Shown here: piece after piece, positions 59,343-64,000 of the stretch
Layout of the letters: each line of letters begins with the position of its first letter
Numbering within the stretch: the stretch's first letter is position 1
Assembly (NCBI RefSeq): GCF_001420695.1
Contig: NZ_LJJB01000010.1
Span: 202,364-266,363, forward strand
Origin: Brevibacillus choshinensis
GTDB taxonomy: Bacteria > Bacillota > Bacilli > Brevibacillales > Brevibacillaceae
Reading direction: 5' to 3'
DNA length: 64,000 nucleotides
Made by a program: the position numbers and the translations under genes
The notes under the pieces: generated by a model
Told to the model about the DNA's origin: nothing
Databases searched by the model: none
The model's input: only the letters and a program-made list of their open reading frames with translations

Positions 59343-60611
59343 TCAGTGCACGGCTGGCAGTTGAATGATGACCTGCGTGCCCTTCCCTAACTCACTCTCA
59401 AAGAGGATCGTTCCCTGCATTGCTTCGATAATGCGGCAGGTCACCATCAGCCCTAGTCCGGTGCCTTTTTCCTTGGTCGAATAAAAGGGGAGTCCAATCT
59501 GCCGAATTTGCTCAGGAGAGATTCCCTCGCCCTCGTCGCGTATCACGATCACGACAGATGAATTCGCCTGCTCTACGGTCACGTGTAGGGAACCACCTTC
59601 CGTCATCGCCTCAATGCCATTTTTCATCAAATTCATCAGCGCCTGCTTGAGTTTGACCGGATTGCTAATGACGTGCAGCCCTGGTTCCGCTCGCGTCACA
59701 ATCTCTACGCCGTTCATCACCGCGTAGGATGACATCAGAGCTGTCGTCTCCGAAACGATGTGCGTTAACTCTACCCGACTCATGACGTCGCCCTGGGGCT
59801 TGGCCAGATTGAGATAATCAGAGATGATCCACTCTGCCCGGTCGAGTTCTGTTAGGACGAGCTTTATGTATTCGTAGTTCTTGGGGTTGGTCTCTTCGCG
59901 AAGCAGCTGAACGAAGCCTCGCACCACGGTTAGCGGATTGCGCACTTCATGAGCCACACTAGCTGCCAGCTCGCTGATCAAATTGAGCTTTTCCGAACGT
60001 TCGATCTGAATCCGAATCATGTAAGATTCTCGGATAAACTCTACGAGATAGACAGTGGCTCCTATCGTCAGTATGTAGAGGTACGAAATGTTAACAATCG
60101 GCACAAGACGATCGTATATCGCTTCCAAAGACAAATTCTTGGTAAATAACAGAATGGCTGTCGTCATGACCGCTACCGATTCTTTGATAAACCCCATCAG
60201 CATGGTGAGCGCAAGCTTTTTGCGGAACGATAATCCATACCACCGTTTCACAAGGAAAAATGGGAGGATGGAATACACAGAAAATGCAATCAGCGCTACG
60301 GGAATGCCATCGCCACCAAGGTATATACGGTATCCGATCATCACAACGGATGTGAATATCCCTGGAATATACCCCCCGTAAAGAATCGTAATAATCAAGG
60401 GAATCGAGCGCAGGTCAAACCTCATTCCACTATCTGTATAGATAGGGAAGCTCATGCAAAAAATGACACTAAGAGAGCTGAGCAAAATGACAGGCCATGA
60501 TTTAATCCCCAACTGTTTTGATTTCTTCTGATCAAGCCAAACGTTTTTGTAAAGCAGCACAGGGACGATAATAAATAACAATTGCAGCAAAATATCTTTG
60601 ATGATTAACAT
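59343..60611 (-). CDS. Sensor histidine kinase (KinB-like, 5TMR-LYT sensor)
   Basis: A 422-residue membrane kinase. The first 190 residues hold about six helices of the 5TMR-LYT type, including the DLRSIPLIITILYGGYIPG motif. The kinase core has the phospho-His in ASVAHEVRNPLTVVRGF, N-box LMNLMKNGIEAM, and G-boxes VIRDEGEGI and GTGLGLM. It resembles the sporulation kinases KinB/KinD of Bacillus that feed Spo0A. No response regulator gene is adjacent, as expected for phosphorelay kinases. The following genes encode a small coiled-coil protein and an oligopeptide-binding protein, so peptide sensing is plausible. Confidence 0.92.
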   Translation of the reverse strand: MLIIKDILLQLLFIIVPVLLYKNVWLDQKKSKQLGIKSWPVILLSSLSVIFCMSFPIYTDSGMRFDLRSIPLIITILYGGYIPGIFTSVVMIGYRIYLGGDGIPVALIAFSVYSILPFFLVKRWYGLSFRKKLALTMLMGFIKESVAVMTTAILLFTKNLSLEAIYDRLVPIVNISYLYILTIGATVYLVEFIRESYMIRIQIERSEKLNLISELAASVAHEVRNPLTVVRGFVQLLREETNPKNYEYIKLVLTELDRAEWIISDYLNLAKPQGDVMSRVELTHIVSETTALMSSYAVMNGVEIVTRAEPGLHVISNPVKLKQALMNLMKNGIEAMTEGGSLHVTVEQANSSVVIVIRDEGEGISPEQIRQIGLPFYSTKEKGTGLGLMVTCRIIEAMQGTILFESELGKGTQVIIQLPAVH

Positions 60612-60793
60612 ATCTGTTCCTCTGTTTCGGGTGGAATATTTAGACTTTTCTTACAGAATACCACCTCGGCAGTCTTTTATGGAAGGCGCATTTTCAACAT
60701 CTGCCAAAGCCGATGTTTTCCTTGCGATGGCCTCTCTATTTCCCTATGATGAAGATAGCTTGTTTTGAAGACCTTGGAGGTAATGACATACAC

Positions 60794-63286
60794 ATGCGAA
60801 ATGGTATCAAGCGTGAAGATATTGAGCTGTTGGCCCCAGCAGGCAACTGGGACTGTTTGAAAGCTGCTGTCGCCAATGGAGCCAATGCCATCTTTTTCGG
60901 AGTCGAAAAGTTCAACGCCCGTGCGCGTGCCGAGAACTTCCATATGGCAGATTTGCCTGAGATTATGTCTTATTTGCACATGTACGGAGTGAAAGGGTTT
61001 CTGACCTTTAATATTCTGGTGTTTGAAAACGAACTGGAGGATGCTCGCGAGCTGATCGACGCCTGTATCCACGCCGGGGTCGATGCCGTCATCGTACAGG
61101 ACCTCGGACTCGTCAAGCTCATCCGGGAGATCTCCCCTGACTTCCCGATCCACGGCTCCACCCAAATGACAATCACGTCACCGGAAGCCGTAGAGTTTAC
61201 CAAGCCGTTTGATATTGAGCGCGTAGTACTCGGTCGGGAGAACTCCTTGAAGGAAATCAAAAAAATTGGTGAAAAAGCCAAGCTGCCGATGGAAGTATTC
61301 GTCCATGGTGCTCTGTGCGTTTCCTACTCGGGCCAATGTCTGACTTCTGAGATGTGGGGCGGTCGATCTGCCAACCGCGGAGAATGCGCGCAGGCTTGTC
61401 GTTTGCCGTATGACCTAATGGTGGATGGCGTGCAAAAGGAAATGGGCAACATCGCCTACGTCCTCTCCCCGAAAGATTTGGCTGCAATTGAATTGGTGCC
61501 AGAATTGATTCAAGCAGGCGTAACTTCTTTTAAAATCGAAGGCCGTCTGAAAACGCCAGAGTACGTAGCGAATGTCGTCAGCAAATATCGCGCTGCCATC
61601 GACCGCTATTTCGACGGTGTGGACACAGCCCCAGCCGAGCACGAGATCCGCGAGCTGCAGCAAAGCTTCTCACGCGGTTTCACGACCGGCTTTTTGGAAG
61701 GTACGAATAACAAACAATTGGTGGACGGCTCTTTCCCGAAAAGCCGCGGTGTCTTCCTCGGTACCGTCAAAAAATTGATGCCGAGTGCCGTTCTCGTAGA
61801 AATTTCCTCTCCTGTCAAACGCGGTGACGGAATCGTGTTCGACGCTGGAGATCCGACTCAAAAAGAAGAAGGCGGACGCGTTTACGACATCCTTTCCCGC
61901 AGCAAGAAGGTCGAGGGTGAAGTAAACAAAGGCCTTTATGAAATCGTCATGGGTCGCAACGACGTCAACCTGAAGCGTCTGCACGTAGGTGACCGCGTAT
62001 GGAAAACCAGCGATCCTGAGCTGGACAAACGTCTGCGCAAAACCTTTGAGACGGAAAAGCCATACCATACATTCCCATTGGCCGTTCACGTGAGTGGTAA
62101 GCTGGGTGAAAAGCTAAACGTCACTTTTGTTGACAAGCTCGCATCCCATGCAGTAGCAGTCTCCTCTGACATGAATCTGGAGGCGGCACTGAAGCGCCCA
62201 CTGACCCATGAGCTGCTCCACGATCAACTGAGCAGATTGGGCGGAAGCATTTTCCGATTGGAAGCCGCAGATTTAACAGTCGATCTCGATGGTGATCTGA
62301 TCGTCCCTGTCAGTGAACTGAACAAAATGCGCCGAGACGCTGTCGAACAGCTCGTGTTCTTGCGTTCCAAGCCACCTGTTTACCGTCATCAGGACGTCAA
62401 CGTCTATGCGGATGTACCACGTAAACAGCCTGTGGAAAAACCGCTCCTGACTGCCCTGTGCCGTTCTCTGGAGCAGCTGGAAGCAGCCGCGCAGACGGAT
62501 GTGGATTTCCTGTACGCAGACTTCGAGTTCGTCAAACAATATCCGGAAGGCGTCAAGCTGGCGCACAAGTACGGTAAAAAAATCGGGATCGCGACCATGC
62601 GGATCCATATGCCGGATGAAAACGGCGTACTTGCCTTGATCGCGAAAAGCAATCCAGATGCCATCCTGATCCGCAATACGGGCGCACTCTATTACTACCT
62701 GTCGCGCCGTGATGAAATCAAGATTCCGCTGATCGGAGACTTCTCTCTCAACGTTGCGAACCATAAAGCTGTTGAGTTGTTCCTGGATGCTGGGCTGTCC
62801 CGCGTGACTCCGTCCTACGATCTGAACATCCAACAGATGGTCGATTTGCTCAGCCGTTCCAATGCTTCCAACATGGAGCTCGTCATCCATCAGCACATGC
62901 CGATGTTCCATACCGAGCATTGCGTATACTGCACCTTCCTCAGCGAAGGAACGGATCATACGAACTGCGGGACGCCTTGTGAAACATCACGCGTCTCCCT
63001 CAAAGACCGCGTCGGCTTCTCCCATCCGATTCGTGTGGATACCGGATGCAGAAACACGGTGTACAACGCCATTGACCAATCCGGTGCCGAGTACTTGAAA
63101 GAATTTCGCTCCCTCGATGTAGGCAGCTATCGAATCGAGTTCCTCGAAGAAGAGCCGGAACGTGTAAAGGAAGTCATCAGCCTCTATCGCAAAGCCTTGC
63201 GAGGAGAAGTAAGTGGTACCCAAGTATGGCGCACCCTGAAAGCGACCAACCAATTGGGCGTTACACGTGGCCAACTGACCAAATAA
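60794..63286 (+). CDS. U32 family peptidase-like protein with DUF3656
   Basis: An 830-residue protein of the U32 family, whose characterised members act in RNA hydroxylation (RlhA, TrhP) or are collagenase-like. The signature is EVFVHGALCVSYSGQC, followed by GGRSANRGECAQACRLPY, whose cysteines may bind an iron-sulfur cluster. A DUF3656 domain lies in the middle, and the C-terminal part repeats a barrel-like fold with CVYCTFLSEGTDHTNCGTPC. The ATG at 60794 gives the usual N-terminus (EDIELLAPAGNWD) with GGAGG 13 nt upstream; an ATG at 60713 lacks a site. It is co-directional with DUF1128. Confidence 0.92.
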   Translation: MRNGIKREDIELLAPAGNWDCLKAAVANGANAIFFGVEKFNARARAENFHMADLPEIMSYLHMYGVKGFLTFNILVFENELEDARELIDACIHAGVDAVIVQDLGLVKLIREISPDFPIHGSTQMTITSPEAVEFTKPFDIERVVLGRENSLKEIKKIGEKAKLPMEVFVHGALCVSYSGQCLTSEMWGGRSANRGECAQACRLPYDLMVDGVQKEMGNIAYVLSPKDLAAIELVPELIQAGVTSFKIEGRLKTPEYVANVVSKYRAAIDRYFDGVDTAPAEHEIRELQQSFSRGFTTGFLEGTNNKQLVDGSFPKSRGVFLGTVKKLMPSAVLVEISSPVKRGDGIVFDAGDPTQKEEGGRVYDILSRSKKVEGEVNKGLYEIVMGRNDVNLKRLHVGDRVWKTSDPELDKRLRKTFETEKPYHTFPLAVHVSGKLGEKLNVTFVDKLASHAVAVSSDMNLEAALKRPLTHELLHDQLSRLGGSIFRLEAADLTVDLDGDLIVPVSELNKMRRDAVEQLVFLRSKPPVYRHQDVNVYADVPRKQPVEKPLLTALCRSLEQLEAAAQTDVDFLYADFEFVKQYPEGVKLAHKYGKKIGIATMRIHMPDENGVLALIAKSNPDAILIRNTGALYYYLSRRDEIKIPLIGDFSLNVANHKAVELFLDAGLSRVTPSYDLNIQQMVDLLSRSNASNMELVIHQHMPMFHTEHCVYCTFLSEGTDHTNCGTPCETSRVSLKDRVGFSHPIRVDTGCRNTVYNAIDQSGAEYLKEFRSLDVGSYRIEFLEEEPERVKEVISLYRKALRGEVSGTQVWRTLKATNQLGVTRGQLTK

Positions 63287-63313
63287 AGAATGATTGACTA
63301 GGGGGAGACCAAA

Positions 63314-63544
63314 ATGGCTGATCTGAATCAACCATCTGTAGAGAATCTGGCTGTTCTGATCGAGGGCATCAAGTCCAAGCTGAACATGGCCAACACCACT
63401 GTTATGCGCCCGGAAGATTTTGACCTGGCACATTACGAAGACCTGCTGTACTTGTACAACATGGTGCAAAAGAAGACAGCGTTTGGTATCAATGAAATGA
63501 CAGCAATCGTCGAAGAGCTAGGCGCGATGCGCAAGCAAGGGTAA
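63314..63544 (+). CDS. DUF1128 (YfkK-like) small protein
   Basis: A 76-residue protein with the family core NLAVLIEGIKSKLNMAN, MRPEDFDLAHYEDLLYLYNMV and FGINEMTAIVEELG. Function unknown. It starts 28 bp after the U32 gene with AGGGGGAG at 6 nt. The likely 3' terminator appears cut by the IS element that follows about 40 nt later. Confidence 0.93.
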   Translation: MADLNQPSVENLAVLIEGIKSKLNMANTTVMRPEDFDLAHYEDLLYLYNMVQKKTAFGINEMTAIVEELGAMRKQG

Positions 63545-63666
63545 GCTACAACAAAGATATTCATAAAAAAAGCGTCGTTCCCATCTGAAGTGCACCCCTT
63601 ATAGTGGACATTGGAAAAAACACGAGTGTTTTAAACCGATGATTCCTATAGGGGGTGTTTTTCGTT

Positions 63667-63987
63667 ATGGCAAAAATGGGGCAAAAGTTTACGAATTATA
63701 GTCATGAAATCAAGATGGAAGCAATTCGCTTGTACATGGAGGAAGGATGGTCTAATCGAAAGATAATGGAACATCTAGGGATCCCAGACAGAGGCCGAGT
63801 CACTACATGGACAAAGAAGTTCAAGCAGTTGGGTGAATTCGGCTTATTGGATCAGAGAGGTCGACGTGACGAATACATGGATCAAAATCGATATGTCCAA
63901 AAATTAGAGAGGGAGAATTCGATGCTAAAAAAGTGTTTACAAATTTGGATGCGGGAGGTGTCCAAGAGAAGTACAATGCCATCGTGA
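63667..63987 (+). CDS. IS3-family transposase OrfA
   Basis: A 106-residue protein with a helix-turn-helix (ESHEIKMEAIRLYMEEGWSNR-like segment and KIMEHLGIPDRGRVTTWTKKF) and a leucine-zipper-like end (YVQKLERENSMLKK), as in OrfA of IS3/IS150 elements. It starts at ATG 63667. The -1 frame after AAAAAAG continues VFTNLDAGGVQEKYNAIVKL, the start of OrfB, so an OrfAB fusion can be made by frameshifting. OrfB is cut by the window edge. Confidence 0.9.
   Translation: MAKMGQKFTNYSHEIKMEAIRLYMEEGWSNRKIMEHLGIPDRGRVTTWTKKFKQLGEFGLLDQRGRRDEYMDQNRYVQKLERENSMLKKCLQIWMREVSKRSTMPS
63927..63933 (+). other. Programmed -1 frameshift heptamer of the IS
   Basis: AAAAAAG in the phase A-AAA-AAG within orfA is the usual slippery site of IS3-family elements. 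The -1 frame is open to the window end and looks like OrfB. Confidence 0.8.
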
Positions 63988-64000
63988 AATTGACTGAGTG

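Larger units (their letters stand above)
63586..64000 (+). mobile_element. IS3-family insertion sequence, left end (cut by window edge)
   Basis: From about 63586 the sequence TGAAGTGCACCCCTTATAG, followed by TGGACA, looks like an IS3-family terminal repeat. It leads into an OrfA-type gene and, at 63927-63933, the slippery heptamer AAAAAAG. The right end lies outside the window. Upstream, AAAAAAAGCGTCGTTCC looks like half a terminator arm that the insertion interrupted. Confidence 0.85.

Noticed and set aside
1-64000. tRNA, rRNA, CRISPR array, T-box or other riboswitches
   Set aside because: I looked for tRNA T-loop patterns, regularly spaced repeats and common riboswitch cores on both strands; only the cyclic di-GMP-I aptamer was convincing.

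Overview
The window looks like chromosome of an aerobic, endospore-forming, motile Bacillota of the Paenibacillaceae, most like Brevibacillus. The evidence is an alpha/beta small acid-soluble spore protein with a sigma-G type promoter, a KinB-like sporulation-type kinase, strong AGGAGG ribosome binding sites, intrinsic terminators after most units, and gene pairs familiar from Bacilli (cstA-ybdD, lytST, yfmS/yfmT-like). The genus call is an inference from protein resemblance. No rRNA, tRNA or CRISPR array was seen. Many start codons were re-chosen from ribosome binding site spacing, and the text says so in each case.

Layout. 1-9.9 kb: a MocR regulator cut by the window edge, a DMT exporter, a POT peptide transporter, a GH15-like glucosidase, an inositol-phosphatase family enzyme, the cstA-ybdD pyruvate/peptide uptake pair and a secreted DUF4832-like protein. 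9.9-21.5 kb: a nine-gene minus-strand exopolysaccharide operon. It starts with a single-domain response regulator, followed by pelD (fused at its N-terminus to a sugar-nucleotide epimerase), pelE, pelA deacetylase, pelF, pelG, a CotH kinase-like lipoprotein, a VTC-type polyphosphate polymerase domain protein and a DUF4956 membrane protein. 21.6-24.3 kb: a REC-BTAD regulator, the spore protein and a CsaB-like pyruvyl transferase. 24.3-25.5 kb holds decayed genes: a glycosyltransferase tail, two damaged small genes and a TmrB-like ATPase with a deletion and a frameshift. 25.5-31.7 kb: a PD-(D/E)XK-like nuclease with winged helix, a pirin, the LytST two-component system, and non-coding stretches with long hairpins.

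31.7-38.3 kb: a five-gene operon (CoA-transferase A and B, then an amino-acid ABC importer) behind a consensus sigma-54 promoter, with its PAS-AAA+ activator divergent, and then hppD for tyrosine breakdown. 38.5-42.8 kb: a methyltransferase, a secreted protein and a secreted M14 metallopeptidase. 43.0-46.5 kb: an aldehyde dehydrogenase behind a clear cyclic di-GMP-I riboswitch, next to a soluble chemoreceptor. 46.6-53.9 kb: an RNA m5C methyltransferase, a zinc-ribbon protein, an Lrp/LysE pair, a DEAD-box helicase and a small alarmone synthetase/PepV pair. 54-63.5 kb: a transmembrane chemoreceptor, a GNAT enzyme, a TetR regulator, a histidine kinase/57-residue coiled-coil/oligopeptide-binding protein operon, and a U32 peptidase with DUF1128. 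The right edge cuts an IS3-family element.

How the parts fit. Cyclic di-GMP recurs: PelD keeps an RxxD receptor motif but lacks a working GGDEF site, and 23 kb away a cyclic di-GMP aptamer precedes an aldehyde dehydrogenase. No diguanylate cyclase lies in the window. The points most worth following up are the epimerase-PelD fusion, the CotH/VTC/DUF4956 extension of the pel operon, the riboswitch, the sigma-54 operon whose CoA-transferase lacks its catalytic glutamate, and two families of dispersed intergenic repeats.
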